Positions 52,280 to 61,237 of a stretch of DNA of 64,000 nucleotides are shown here, one piece after another; positions within the stretch are counted from its first letter, which is position 1; every line of letters starts with the position of its first letter. Below the pieces are notes generated by a model. The model saw only the letters and a list, made by a program, of their open reading frames with translations, was not told where the DNA came from and did not search any database. A program made the position numbers and the translations under genes. Source of the DNA: Dokdonella sp. GTDB lineage: Bacteria; Pseudomonadota; Gammaproteobacteria; Xanthomonadales; Rhodanobacteraceae. The stretch spans positions 1,804,894 to 1,868,893 of the forward strand of contig NZ_JAHCAS010000001.1 in assembly GCF_019634775.1 (NCBI RefSeq), given 5' to 3'.

Positions 52280-55182
52280 GCAAGGACTACAAGACCACGA
52301 TCAATCTGCCGAATACCGGCTTCGCGATGAAGGCCGACCTGCCCGGGCGCGAGCCCGGCATGCTCGCCGACTGGTACGCGAAAGACCGCTACGCGCAGAT
52401 CCAGCAGCGCACCGCCGCGCGCGAACGCGCCTTCATCCTGCACGACGGCCCGCCGTACGCGAATGGTGCGATCCATATCGGCCATGCGGTCAACAAGGTG
52501 CTCAAGGACATCGTGGTCAAGTCCAAGCTCATGGCCGGCCTGCGTGCGCCTTATGTGCCCGGCTGGGATTGCCACGGCCTGCCGATCGAGATCGCCATCG
52601 AGAAGGAGTTCGGCAAGGTCGGACAGAAGATCGATGCGACGACGTTCCGGCAGAAGTGCCGCGAGTACGCGGCACAGCAGATCGACTTGCAGCGCGCCGA
52701 CTTCAAGCGCCTCGGCGTGCTCGGCGACTGGGACCGGCCGTACCGCACGATGGACGCGAAGTTCGAGGCCGACATGCTGCGCGCGCTGGCGAAGATCCAC
52801 GCCAACGGCCACATCACCCGCGGCTTCAAGCCGGTGCACTGGTGCTTCGACTGCGGTTCGGCGCTGGCCGAAGCCGAGATCGAGTACGCCGACAAGGTGT
52901 CGCCGGCGATCGACGTCGCCTACGACGCGATCGATGCGAAGGCACTCGCTGCGAAGTTCGGCGTGACGATCGACGACGACACCATCGTTGCCGTGCCGAT
53001 CTGGACGACCACGCCGTGGACGCTGCCGGCGAGCCTGGCGGTGTCGCTCGGGCCGGAACTCGAATACGTGTTGGTCGAAGGCCCGGCGCGTGCCGGCCAG
53101 CGCGTGCTGCTCGTGCTCGCCGAGGCGCTCGCGGCAAAGGCATTGGCGCGCTACGGCGTTGAAGGTGTGACCGTGTTTGGGCGCACGACCGGATCGGCGC
53201 TTGCATCGCTTCCCCTGCCGACTGGGGAAGGGGTCGAAGGCGCGGGCGTGCAGGCTGGCCTGAAGCACCCCTTCTACAGCCGCGAAATCCCCCTGCTCGT
53301 CGGCGACCACGTCACCGCCGAGGACGGTACCGGTGCCGTGCATACCGCGCCGGGGCATGGCGTGGAGGACTTCAGCGTCGGTCGCCAGTATGGCCTTGTC
53401 GACCGCTACAGCCCGGCCGAACTGAACCCGGTTGGCGGCAATGGCGTCTACATCGCCGGCACGCCGATCTTCGAGGGCCAGTTCATCTGGAAGGCGAATG
53501 ACGCGGTGATCGATCTCATCCGTGGCAACGGCCACTTGCTCGCACTGGCGAAGCTCGAGCACAGCTATCCGCATTGCTGGCGGCACAAGACGCCGGTCGC
53601 ATTCCGCGCCACGCCGCAATGGTTCATCGCCATGGACAAGGAGGGCCTGCGTACCAGCGCGCTCGAATCGATCAAGGCGGTGCGCTGGATTCCTGGCTGG
53701 GGAGAGGAGCGCATCACCGGCATGATCGCCGGCCGGCCGGACTGGTGCATCTCGCGCCAGCGCACCTGGGGCGTGCCGATCGCGATGTTCGTCGACAAGG
53801 CCACACAGCTGCCGCATCCGCGCAGCGTCGAGTTGTTCGAGCAGATCGCGCAGCGCGTCGAGCAGGGCGGCATCGATGCGTGGGCCACGCTCGACCCCGC
53901 CGAGTTGCTCGGCGACGAGGCCGCGCGGTATGAGAAGGTCAGCGACGTGCTCGACGTCTGGTTCGACTCCGGCGTCACGCACTACTGCGTGCTCGACCAG
54001 CACGCCGAACTGGCGCGCAAGCCCGGTGACCGCGTCATGTATCTCGAAGGCTCGGACCAGCACCGTGGTTGGTTCCACTCCTCGCTGCTGACCGCATCGG
54101 CCATGCACGGCCACGCGCCGTACGACGAGGTACTCACGCACGGCTTCACCGTCGACCAGCACGGCCGCAAGATGTCGAAGTCGCTCGGCAACGTCGTTGC
54201 ACCCCAGAAGGTCGTCGATTCGCTCGGTGCCGATGTGCTGCGCCTGTGGGTCGCCTCGACTGACTACCGCAACGAGATCGCCGTTTCCGACGAGATCCTC
54301 AAGCGCGTCGCCGACGCCTACCGGCGCATGCGCAATACCGCCCGCTTCCTGCTCGGCAACCTCGACGGATTCGATCCGGCGACGCAGCTGCTGGCGGTCG
54401 AGGAATGCCTGCTGCTCGACCAGTGGGCCGTGCAGCAGGCGTACGATGCACAGGCCGCGATCATCGCCGCCTACGACCGTTACGACTATCCGGAAATCGT
54501 CCAGCGCGTGCAGAACTTCTGCACCAACGAGATGGGCTCGCTCTACCTCGACATCACCAAGGACCGCCTGTACACGATGCCGGCCGGCAGCCACGGCCGG
54601 CGCAGCGCGCAGAGCGCGATGTATCGCATCCTCGAAGCGATGGTGCGCTGGCTCGCCCCGCTCACCACGTTCACCGCTGAGGAGATCTGGCAGCACCTGC
54701 CCGGTGCGCGCGACGAATCGGTGCTGTTCGAGACCTGGTACGACGGCCTCGCCGCCACGCAGGCCTCGGCCGATGCGCGCGGCCGCTGGAACGACCTGCT
54801 CGGCGTGCGCGCGGCGGTGTCGAAGGTGCTCGAAGGCATGCGTGGCGCCGGCGCGATCGGCGCCTCGCTGCAGGCCGAGGTAACCCTCTACGCCGATGCC
54901 GACACCCGCGCGCGTCTCGACAAGTTCGACGATGAGCTGCGCTTCTTCTTCATCACCTCGACCCTGACCTGGCGCGACCTGGCCGAACGTCCGGCCGACG
55001 CCGTGCGCGCCGACCTTGAAGGCCGTGAACTGTGGATCAACGCCTGCTCCAGCGACGCCGGCAAATGCGTGCGCTGCTGGCACCACCGCAGCGACGTCGG
55101 CACCCACCCGGACGATCCAGAGCTGTGCGGCCGCTGCGTCGAGAACGTCAACGGCAACGGCGAGGTGCGGCGGTGGTTTTGA
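52276..55182 (+). CDS. ileS: Isoleucine--tRNA ligase
   Basis: Class I synthetase of 968 aa with proofreading domain. Signature HIGH lies in [20 protein letters not shown] (about residue 70). The editing CP1 domain (about 200-420) has [15 protein letters not shown] and [24 protein letters not shown] lies in [22 protein letters not shown]-terminal zinc finger with two CxxC pairs ([20 protein letters not shown]) completes it. It starts at GTG 52276, overlapping ribF. An odd segment of about 17 residues, [19 protein letters not shown], interrupts the CP1 domain between GSAL and LKHPFYSRE and is encoded by a palindromic repeat. The frame stays open, so the enzyme should be functional. Confidence 0.97.
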   Translation: MSKDYKTTINLPNTGFAMKADLPGREPGMLADWYAKDRYAQIQQRTAARERAFILHDGPPYANGAIHIGHAVNKVLKDIVVKSKLMAGLRAPYVPGWDCHGLPIEIAIEKEFGKVGQKIDATTFRQKCREYAAQQIDLQRADFKRLGVLGDWDRPYRTMDAKFEADMLRALAKIHANGHITRGFKPVHWCFDCGSALAEAEIEYADKVSPAIDVAYDAIDAKALAAKFGVTIDDDTIVAVPIWTTTPWTLPASLAVSLGPELEYVLVEGPARAGQRVLLVLAEALAAKALARYGVEGVTVFGRTTGSALASLPLPTGEGVEGAGVQAGLKHPFYSREIPLLVGDHVTAEDGTGAVHTAPGHGVEDFSVGRQYGLVDRYSPAELNPVGGNGVYIAGTPIFEGQFIWKANDAVIDLIRGNGHLLALAKLEHSYPHCWRHKTPVAFRATPQWFIAMDKEGLRTSALESIKAVRWIPGWGEERITGMIAGRPDWCISRQRTWGVPIAMFVDKATQLPHPRSVELFEQIAQRVEQGGIDAWATLDPAELLGDEAARYEKVSDVLDVWFDSGVTHYCVLDQHAELARKPGDRVMYLEGSDQHRGWFHSSLLTASAMHGHAPYDEVLTHGFTVDQHGRKMSKSLGNVVAPQKVVDSLGADVLRLWVASTDYRNEIAVSDEILKRVADAYRRMRNTARFLLGNLDGFDPATQLLAVEECLLLDQWAVQQAYDAQAAIIAAYDRYDYPEIVQRVQNFCTNEMGSLYLDITKDRLYTMPAGSHGRRSAQSAMYRILEAMVRWLAPLTTFTAEEIWQHLPGARDESVLFETWYDGLAATQASADARGRWNDLLGVRAAVSKVLEGMRGAGAIGASLQAEVTLYADADTRARLDKFDDELRFFFITSTLTWRDLAERPADAVRADLEGRELWINACSSDAGKCVRCWHHRSDVGTHPDDPELCGRCVENVNGNGEVRRWF
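53203..53255 (+). repeat. Palindromic repeat inserted in frame within ileS
   Basis: CTTCCCC (53209-53215) pairs with GGGGAAG (53224-53230) around an 8-base loop, followed by GGGTCGAAGGCGCGGGCGTG. The translated [13 protein letters not shown] resembles peptides produced by the CCCCTCTCCC-type palindromes common between genes of proteobacteria. Family alignments normally pass from a GxAL segment to the HPFY motif within a few residues, so about 50 bases look inserted. Confidence 0.6.
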
Positions 55183-55226
55183 CCGTCGCGATCGTCGCGG
55201 GAAACGGCCGATATATATGAGGCGCC

Positions 55227-55438
55227 GCAGGAAACGCCTTCAGGCGTGATGCCTTTTCTTTGCGGGGTTGTACAGCCAGGGCATCACGGCCTGTAGGAAA
55301 CGCCTTCAGGCGTGATGCCTTTTCTTTGCGGGGTTGTACAGCCAGGGCATCACGGCCTGTAGGAAACGCCTTCAGGCGTGATGCCTTTTCTTTGCGGGGT
55401 TGTACAGCAAGAGCATCACGGCTGAAGCCGTTTCCTAC
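55227..55438 (+). repeat. REP composite array A (3 direct units + inverted end)
   Basis: Direct REP units start at 55229, 55295 and 55361 (AGGAAACGCCTTCAGGCGTG cores, 66-bp period). Each consists of a hairpin, a spacer with TTTTCTTTGCGGGGTTGTAC, and a truncated inverted REP (GCATCACGGCC). The last unit ends in a complete inverted REP, GCATCACGGCTGAAGCCGTT followed by TCCTAC (55413-55438). Together with array B it fills most of the 621-bp gap between ileS and the RAYT gene. Confidence 0.92.
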
Positions 55439-55694
55439 GGGGGTTGTACGGCCAGGGCATCACGGCCTGTAGGAAACGCCTTCAGGCGTGATGCCTTTTC
55501 TTTGCGGGGTTGTACAGCCAGAGCATCACGGCCTGTAGGAAACGCCTTCAGGTGTGATGCCTTTTCTTTGCGGGGTTGTACAGCCAGAGCATCACGGCCT
55601 GTAGGAAACGCCTTCAGGCGTGATGCTCTTTCTTTGCGGGGTTGTACGGCCAGAGCATCACGGCTGAAGCCGTTTCCTACAAGCCGTTTCCTAC
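55439..55694 (+). repeat. REP composite array B (3 direct units + inverted end)
   Basis: Starts with a spacer fragment GGGGTTGTACGGCCAG and direct units at 55471, 55537 and 55603 (66-bp period), then a complete inverted REP (55654-55680). The tail GCCGTTTCCTAC is present a second time (55683-55694). The layout copies array A. Positions 55695-55803, up to the RAYT ATG, show no further repeat. Confidence 0.92.
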
Positions 55695-55803
55695 GGGGGA
55701 TTCCCACGGCGTAACGCCTTTCCGCGTCGAATGGCGGATTTCCTACACGCCGTCGGGACAATCTTCCGTTTTCGACATCGACGTACACGCCCATTCTTTG
55801 CGC

Positions 55804-56292
55804 ATGGTCGACGTGCGCTATCCACCCCGCGGAAAATCCGCCCTGCGAATCGGGCGTACCAGCGAACCCGGGCGCGTTTACCTTGTCACCTTCGTGACGA
55901 TGGCGCGCAGGCAGACTTTCCTCGACTGGAACGCGGCGTGCACGGCCTCCCTGGCCTTGCAATCGAAGCACGTATGGCGAGGCTCGAGCCTTCTCTGCTG
56001 GGTTTTGATGCCCGATCACTGGCACGGGATGATCGAGTTGGGTGACATGGACAGCTTGTCCAGCCTTGTCGGTCGCGTGAAAGGCACGCTTGCCCATGCC
56101 GTGAATGCGGCGATGGGGTCGCGCGGTTCGGTATGGGATGTGGGATTCCATGATCGCGCCCTGCGTTCCGAGGATGATGCCTTGGCGGTTGCGCGATACA
56201 TCGTGTTGAACCCGGTGCGGGCAGGATTGGTGCCGCGGGTCGGCCTGTATCCGTTCTGGGATGCCGTGTGGGTCGACCAAGGGGCCGCATGA
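55804..56292 (+). CDS. REP-associated tyrosine transposase (RAYT, TnpA_REP)
   Basis: 162-aa single-copy Y1/HUH transposase thought to mobilise or maintain REP palindromes. The family core is visible: VYLVTFVTMARRQTFL, the HUH-type pair in VLMPDHWHGMIELGDM (H72, H74), GSVWDVGFHDRALRSEDDAL and the catalytic-Tyr region ARYIVLNPVRAGLVPR (Y132). ATG 55804 begins at MVDVRYPPRGKSALRIGRTS. The longer frame upstream is translated REP DNA and is not conserved. Arrays of one REP family flank it on both sides, so this REP is its likely substrate. It sits between ileS and lspA, which are adjacent in other gammaproteobacteria, so it is an insertion into a conserved cluster. Confidence 0.93.
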   Translation: MVDVRYPPRGKSALRIGRTSEPGRVYLVTFVTMARRQTFLDWNAACTASLALQSKHVWRGSSLLCWVLMPDHWHGMIELGDMDSLSSLVGRVKGTLAHAVNAAMGSRGSVWDVGFHDRALRSEDDALAVARYIVLNPVRAGLVPRVGLYPFWDAVWVDQGAA

Positions 56293-56306
56293 TCATTGAG
56301 AGTTGC

Positions 56307-56515
56307 TGTAGGAAACGCCTTCAGGCGTGATGCTCTTTCTTTGAGGGTTGTACAGCAAGAGCATCACGGCCTGTAGGAAACGCCTTCAGGCGTGATGCTT
56401 TTTCTTTGAGGGTTGTACAGCAAGAGCATCACGGCCTGTAGGAAACGCCTTCAGGCGTGATGCTTTTTCTTTGCGGGGTTGTACAGCAAGAGCATCACGG
56501 CTGAAGCCGTTTCCT
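56307..56515 (+). repeat. REP composite array C (3 direct units + inverted end)
   Basis: Direct units at 56310, 56375 and 56440 (65-bp period, spacer TTTCTTTGAGGGTTGTACAG) and a complete inverted REP GCATCACGGCTGAAGCCGTT followed by TCCTAC (56491-56516). Same plan as arrays A and B but on the other side of the RAYT gene and one base shorter per unit. Confidence 0.92.
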
Positions 56516-56589
56516 ACAAGCCGTTTCCTACAAGCCGTTTCCTACAAGCCGTTTCCTACAAGCCGTTTCCTACAAGCCGTTTCCTGCCG
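56506..56589 (+). repeat. 14-bp tandem repeat of the REP tail
   Basis: GCCGTTTCCTACAA is present five times in a row (56506-56575) with a sixth, partly changed copy to 56589. Its complement TTGTAGGAAACGGC is the 5' tail of the RAYT-linked REP, so the array is a multiplied tail. It ends 41 bp before the lspA ATG. Confidence 0.95.
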
Positions 56590-56630
56590 CGGCATGTACC
56601 ATTCGTTCCCTCGTCGCCCTGAACATCCCC

Positions 56631-57128
56631 ATGCTCCCACGCCCCACCGCGCTGTCCTGGCTCTGGCTCTCGCTCGCTGTCCTTGTCGTCGATCAGGTCA
56701 GCAAACACATCGTGCTGGCCCACATGCGGCTGCACGAATCGATTCCGGTCATCGAAGGCCTGTTCGCGTGGACGCTGGCCTACAACGAAGGTGCGGCTTT
56801 CAGCTTCCTCGCCGATGCGGGGGGCTGGCAGCGCTGGTTCTTCTCCGGGCTGGCCGTCGTCGTCAGCACCATGCTTGTGCTGTGGCTGGCGCGCACGCCG
56901 CGGGGCGACTGGAAGACCGCGCTGCCGCTTTCGCTGGTGATCGGCGGGGCGGTCGGCAACGTGATCGACCGCGTGCGTTTCGGCCATGTCGTCGATTTCA
57001 TCGACGTGCACTGGAACGGCTCGCATTTCCCCGCCTTCAATGTCGCCGATTCGGCGATCAGCGTCGGTGCAGTGGCGATGATCGTGCTCGGCCTGTTCGG
57101 TGGGAAACCCGCCGGCACTGGGCGATAA
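56631..57128 (+). CDS. lspA: Lipoprotein signal peptidase (signal peptidase II)
   Basis: Inner-membrane aspartyl protease that removes signal peptides from prolipoproteins. It is 165 aa with four transmembrane helices. Conserved boxes are [35 protein letters not shown], and the catalytic Asp pair in [20 protein letters not shown] and [16 protein letters not shown]. The ATG follows the repeat region with no strong ribosome site. ispH begins 8 bp after it; fkpB, which lies between them in Pseudomonas, is absent. Confidence 0.97.
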   Translation: MLPRPTALSWLWLSLAVLVVDQVSKHIVLAHMRLHESIPVIEGLFAWTLAYNEGAAFSFLADAGGWQRWFFSGLAVVVSTMLVLWLARTPRGDWKTALPLSLVIGGAVGNVIDRVRFGHVVDFIDVHWNGSHFPAFNVADSAISVGAVAMIVLGLFGGKPAGTGR

Positions 57129-57136
57129 TTGCGCGC

Positions 57137-58084
57137 ATGCAAATCTTTCTCGCCAATCCGCGCGGTTTCTGCGCCGGCGTCGACCGCGCCATCGAGATCG
57201 TCGAGCGCGCCATCGACATGCTCGGCGCACCGATCTACGTGCGCCACGAGGTCGTGCACAACCGCTTCGTCGTCGATTCGCTGCGCCAGCGCGGCGCGGT
57301 GTTCGTCGACGAATTGGACGAGGTACCCGACGGCGCCACCGTCATCTTCAGCGCGCATGGAGTTTCGCAACAGGTGCGCGCCGAAGCGAAAGCGCGCGGA
57401 TTGTCAGTGTTCGACGCCACCTGCCCACTGGTGACCAAGGTGCACATCGAGGTTGCACGCCACGGCAAGGCCGGGCGCGACGTCATCCTCATCGGTCATG
57501 CCGGCCACCCGGAAGTCGAGGGCACGATGGGGCAGTGGAGCCCGGCCAATGCCGGCGACATCCTGCTCGTCGAAACGCCGGAATGCGTCGCCACCTTGAC
57601 GCCGCGCCATCCCGCGCACATAGCCTACGTCAGCCAGACCACGCTCTCGGTCGATGACACGAAAGCCGTCATCGAGGCCCTGCGCGCGCGGTTTCCGAAG
57701 ATCCTCGGGCCGCGTCACGACGACATCTGCTACGCCACGCAGAACCGCCAGGACGCGGTGCGCGCGCTCGGCCAGACGTGCGACGTCGTCCTCGTGGTCG
57801 GCTCGCCGAACAGCTCCAACTCCAACCGTCTGTGCGAACTGGCCGGCAAGCAGGGTGTACCGGCCTATCTGATCGACGGTGCCGACGACGTCCGCCGCGA
57901 ATGGGTCGAAGGCCACCAGCGTATCGGGCTGACCGCCGGCGCCTCGGCCCCGGAGAGCCTCGTCCAGGACGTCATCGCCCGCCTGCGCGTCTGGGGCGCC
58001 ACCCACGTGCGCGAAGTCGACGGCAAGCTGGAGGACGTCACCTTCGCCCTGCCGAAAGAGCTGCGCATCAGGGTCGTGGCCTGA
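57137..58084 (+). CDS. ispH: 4-hydroxy-3-methylbut-2-enyl diphosphate reductase
   Basis: [4Fe-4S] enzyme of the last step of the MEP isoprenoid pathway, giving IPP and DMAPP. The 315 aa carry the three cluster cysteines in [13 protein letters not shown] (C13), [12 protein letters not shown] (about C97) and the C-terminal third near [49 protein letters not shown] and [19 protein letters not shown] also match. ATG 57137 gives the standard [20 protein letters not shown] start. It is the last gene of the murJ-ribF-ileS-lspA-ispH series; pilin genes follow. Confidence 0.97.
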   Translation: MQIFLANPRGFCAGVDRAIEIVERAIDMLGAPIYVRHEVVHNRFVVDSLRQRGAVFVDELDEVPDGATVIFSAHGVSQQVRAEAKARGLSVFDATCPLVTKVHIEVARHGKAGRDVILIGHAGHPEVEGTMGQWSPANAGDILLVETPECVATLTPRHPAHIAYVSQTTLSVDDTKAVIEALRARFPKILGPRHDDICYATQNRQDAVRALGQTCDVVLVVGSPNSSNSNRLCELAGKQGVPAYLIDGADDVRREWVEGHQRIGLTAGASAPESLVQDVIARLRVWGATHVREVDGKLEDVTFALPKELRIRVVA

Positions 58085-58216
58085 GTGCGGTGATGGCTGC
58101 GGCGGTTGCCGTGGCCACTCGTCTGGAAATCCGTACCTCGCGCGCGCGACGTCCTTGTCAGGTCCCGCAGGCTGCACTAGCGTGCCTCCTCACAGAACCG
58201 TTTGGAGTGGGGAACC

Positions 58217-58675
58217 ATGCTTCCTGGATCGTTCAAGGCAGTCGTGCCGGTGCTCTTTCTCTGCGCGCTGGGTTCGTCGACGGCATCCGCCCAGGGTGCG
58301 TTCGCAGGCAGCTGGCGGGTGGTCGATTCCGTCCGTCCCGACTGGATCGAGCCGACCTCGCCCGAGCCGGTTGCCCCACTCAAGCAGGGCGACATGGTCA
58401 CGTTCAAGGCCGATGCAGTGATCGCGGACAGTTACCTCGGTTGCCGAGATGCGACCTACGAGGTGCTGACGGTCGCGCCGGAGGGGCTGTTCCAGGGCGG
58501 AGTGGTCGATGGCGCCCAGCTTGCGTCGGCGCGTGATCGCTTCGGCCTGTCTGCGGCCACGACCACGCTCCGGGTCGATTGCGATCAGGGTGTCTTCGAC
58601 TACCACCAGGGCGGCAAGGGGCTGGTGATCCAGTTCGACAACATGGTTTACGTGCTGGAGCGGGCAGGGCGCTGA
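58217..58675 (+). CDS. Small secreted protein of unknown function
   Basis: 152 aa. The N-terminus MLPGSFKAVVPVLFLCALGS with STASAQ is a signal peptide, so the mature protein of about 125 aa is periplasmic or outside. The mature part begins GAFAGSWRVVDSVRPDWIEP, resembling lipocalin-like starts (G-x-W) of small beta-barrel proteins, and has two cysteines (LGCRDATYEV, RVDCDQGVFD) that could form a disulfide. I recognise no family. GGAGTGGGGAACC precedes the ATG. It stands between ispH and the pilin operon and may be unrelated to either. Confidence 0.75.
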   Translation: MLPGSFKAVVPVLFLCALGSSTASAQGAFAGSWRVVDSVRPDWIEPTSPEPVAPLKQGDMVTFKADAVIADSYLGCRDATYEVLTVAPEGLFQGGVVDGAQLASARDRFGLSAATTTLRVDCDQGVFDYHQGGKGLVIQFDNMVYVLERAGR

Positions 58676-58815
58676 GGGTCCGGCGAAATCCGCCGCGACC
58701 AGGGCGCGGTGCGCCGCCGATCCGGGAAATCCTGCCGCGCGCAGTCCAGGACCTTGCCGGCGTGTCTGGTGGCTCGGTAGCGTTGGGTGCAGGGCAGGCC
58801 CTTTTGGGGAAAAAC

Positions 58816-59370
58816 ATGTCGCTATTGCTTCCTGTGCGTCGTCCATTCCGTCGTGCCCGGCCGCGGGGATTCACCCTGCTCGAGCTGCTCATCACGATCG
58901 CGGTGGTCGCCATCTTGGCCGGTCTGGCATTGCCCAGCTTCCGCGAGTTCCGCATTCGCATGAATGTTTCCGACGCCACCAACGGACTGGTCCATGCGCT
59001 GAGCCTGGCCCGCACCGAAGCCGTCAAGCGCGGTCGCCCGATGTCGGTGGAGCCGGTCGTGGCGGGCTGGAGTTCGGGCTGGGTGGTGCGCTGCTATGCC
59101 TGCGCCGGCAACCCGCCCACGAGCGACGAACAGGTTTCCGAGTTCAACAAGGACCCCCAGTACGCGGTCACGTCGTCAGCCGCGACCGTCGAGTTCAACG
59201 CGGCCGGTGCACTCGTCGGTGGCGTGAATGTCTCCTTCAGGATCTGCCGGCCGACCGATGCGCCCGACCCTGCCGAGAACCGCATCGTCGAGGTGCAGGG
59301 TGGCGGCATCGTCAGCAGTCGCCGGCACGGCGGCAGCGACCCGACCACAGCCCCACCGGCGTGCCCGTGA
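58816..59370 (+). CDS. fimT: GspH/FimT family type IV pilus minor pilin
   Basis: 184-aa prepilin. The leader ends RPRG and is cut before FTLLELLITIAVVAILAGLA, the classic type III signal with Glu at mature position 5, for the prepilin peptidase PilD. The soluble part has the GspH-like fold with SLARTEAVKRGRPMSV and four cysteines (CYACAG, CRPTD, terminal PPACP). FimT/FimU-type pilins initiate pilus assembly; FimT of some species also binds DNA in natural transformation. Only one GspH-like gene is present. It starts at ATG 58816 and is followed 11 bp later by pilV. Confidence 0.9.
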   Translation: MSLLLPVRRPFRRARPRGFTLLELLITIAVVAILAGLALPSFREFRIRMNVSDATNGLVHALSLARTEAVKRGRPMSVEPVVAGWSSGWVVRCYACAGNPPTSDEQVSEFNKDPQYAVTSSAATVEFNAAGALVGGVNVSFRICRPTDAPDPAENRIVEVQGGGIVSSRRHGGSDPTTAPPACP

Positions 59371-59381
59371 GGACCCCACAC

Positions 59382-59891
59382 ATGCCCAAGATGCGCGGCC
59401 AACATGGCTTCAGCCTGCTCGAAGTGCTCATCGCGCTTCTCATCTTTTCGCTGGGCCTGCTCGGCATGGCCGCCCTCATGGTGGTGTCGGTCAAGGCCAA
59501 CCAGAGCGCCTACGTACGCACGCAGGCATCGTTCATCGCCGAGGCGATGGCCAATCGCATGCGCGGCAATCTAGCCAACATCCCCAGCTACAACGACACC
59601 TATACGCCCGGTGCCGGATCGGATCCCTGCACCGGCGGCGTGCCATGCTCGACCTCGGATATCGTCGCGCGCGACCAATGGCTGTTCCAGCAACAGATGC
59701 AGGAGTTCCTGCCGAACTCGTCGGCGACGATTGACTGCGACGGTGTACTGCTCGGCAGCGGAGCGCAGGCGGCGTCGTCGCCCTTCGACGGGTTGTGCAC
59801 GATCTCGCTGTCCTGGAGTGAAGCGGCGCTCGAGCGCAGCGCAGGCGGCAATCCCGATACCCAGACGTTCGCCTGGGTCTTTCAGCCCTGA
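59382..59891 (+). CDS. pilV: Type IV pilus modification protein PilV
   Basis: 169-aa minor pilin. MPKMRGQHG is the leader and FSLLEVLIALLIFSLGLLGM the cleaved hydrophobic helix. ANRMRGNLANIPSYNDTY is typical of PilV. Cysteine pairs (DPCTGGVPCST, DCDGVLLG...LCTISLSW) likely form disulfides. With FimT/U, PilW and PilX it forms the priming complex with PilY1. ATG 59382 or 59391 can start the gene; the frame at 59361 overlaps the previous stop. pilW begins 12 bp later. Confidence 0.92.
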   Translation: MPKMRGQHGFSLLEVLIALLIFSLGLLGMAALMVVSVKANQSAYVRTQASFIAEAMANRMRGNLANIPSYNDTYTPGAGSDPCTGGVPCSTSDIVARDQWLFQQQMQEFLPNSSATIDCDGVLLGSGAQAASSPFDGLCTISLSWSEAALERSAGGNPDTQTFAWVFQP

Positions 59892-59903
59892 CGGAAGGCT
59901 TCC

Positions 59904-61223
59904 ATGACTATCTCCAGAATGCGACATGCCAGCGGAGCCGTCCGGCGAACGGTTGGTTTCACCCTGATCGAGCTGATGGTCGCGGTGACACTCGGCCTGC
60001 TGCTCACGCTGGGCATCCTGCAGTTGTTCGACGGCACCAGTCGCACGAACAAGCTGCAGAACGGTTTGGCGCGCCTGCAGGAGAACGGCCGCTATGCAGT
60101 CACCCGCATCGAGGCCGACTTGCGCATGCTGGGCGGTCAGCGCTGCAGCAATTTCGCCGGCAATGCGATCACCGATGGCGCGGGAGGCAACAGCATCTGG
60201 TCGGCGCGTGCGCCGATTTCGTACGTGACCTCGCTGAGCGTCCCGGACATGGTGGCGCCCCTCACCGGCGCGACGCCGTACCGGGTCGACCCGAGCGTGT
60301 TCGTGCGCGGCTACGAATGTGGAGGGGGCGGCTGCTCGAACATCCCCGCGCTCGGCAGTTATGCGGCCGAGGGTCTGGCAGCAGGTCGCAGGGTCCCCAA
60401 CTCCGATGTCCTGACCATCCGCTACCAGGCCGGCACCGGATGGCCGGTGAGGGTCGGCGGTTGCAGCGCTGCCGGTGACTTCATCGCCGACGGTGACGTG
60501 ATCAACCTGGTCAATCAGACGGGCAATGATCCCGCCCCGGCGACCACGCCCTCGGCCATTCTCGTTTCCAGTTGCGCCGGTTCGGCAATCCTGCCGGTCA
60601 GCGCCATGACCGGGGCCGCACCGAGCCAGCCGTCGGCGTTCACGATCGGCCCGGCCGGTTCGCTGTTCGCCAATGCCGCACCGTCCGGCTTGTGCCAGGG
60701 CAATGCGACTACCGACGTGCGCGCGTTCAGCATGGACGATTTCGTCACCGTGTCGTACTTCCTCGTGTACCGCCAGAACAGCGACCCCGATGCCGGAGTG
60801 CGCAGCCTCGTGCCCACCCTCGTGCGTCGGGTCAACGGTGGCCCGGCCCAGGATCTGGTTCAGGGTGTCGATCAGCTTGATTTCGTCTTTGGCGCACTCA
60901 CGGCCGATGGATCGCTGCGCTTCCTGACCGCCAACCAGGTCGATGCCGAGCCCGGATCAAACTGCACGCCGCCGGGCGACGGCGTCGCGAACGGCCCGGG
61001 TTGCCTGTGGCGCGACATCCGTACCGTCGAGGCGCACCTGCTGGTCAATTCGGGCGATCAGGTGTTCGGCCTCGACGACATCAGCCGCTCGTTCCGCTAC
61101 CAGGGCACCACGACGGCCGTGGCAGCGGACGGCAGCACCCTGCTGCCATCCGGCCAGGTCGCCGGCAGCATGCTGCGTCGCGAGTTCATCGCGCAGACGA
61201 TGATTCGCAACCGCAATCCGTGA
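59904..61223 (+). CDS. pilW: Type IV pilus assembly protein PilW
   Basis: 439-aa minor pilin, larger than the roughly 270 aa of the P. aeruginosa protein but common in xanthomonads. Leader to RRTVG, then FTLIELMVAVTLGLLLTLGI (Glu5 present). LQENGRYAVTRIEADLRMLG and RCSNFAGNAITDGAGGNS follow, as in PilW. The C-terminal part includes RDIRTVEAHLLVNSGDQVFG and FRYQGTTTAVAADG. It is part of the priming complex. ATG 59904 follows GACGGAAGG. pilX starts 14 bp after the stop. Confidence 0.92.
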   Translation: MTISRMRHASGAVRRTVGFTLIELMVAVTLGLLLTLGILQLFDGTSRTNKLQNGLARLQENGRYAVTRIEADLRMLGGQRCSNFAGNAITDGAGGNSIWSARAPISYVTSLSVPDMVAPLTGATPYRVDPSVFVRGYECGGGGCSNIPALGSYAAEGLAAGRRVPNSDVLTIRYQAGTGWPVRVGGCSAAGDFIADGDVINLVNQTGNDPAPATTPSAILVSSCAGSAILPVSAMTGAAPSQPSAFTIGPAGSLFANAAPSGLCQGNATTDVRAFSMDDFVTVSYFLVYRQNSDPDAGVRSLVPTLVRRVNGGPAQDLVQGVDQLDFVFGALTADGSLRFLTANQVDAEPGSNCTPPGDGVANGPGCLWRDIRTVEAHLLVNSGDQVFGLDDISRSFRYQGTTTAVAADGSTLLPSGQVAGSMLRREFIAQTMIRNRNP

Positions 61224-61237
61224 GCCAGGAGCATCCG

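Noticed and set aside
52201..55107. 968-codon minus-strand open frame opposite ileS
   Set aside because: Antisense to a complete IleRS with HIGH and KMSKS motifs.
55260..55714. Open frames through the REP arrays with repeated [23 protein letters not shown] peptide
   Set aside because: Translation of tandem non-coding repeats; no ribosome site and no conserved protein.
55227..56589. CRISPR-like periodic repeats (65/66 bp)
   Set aside because: The whole period is conserved, with no unique spacers; units are REP palindromes with inverted ends and there are no cas genes.
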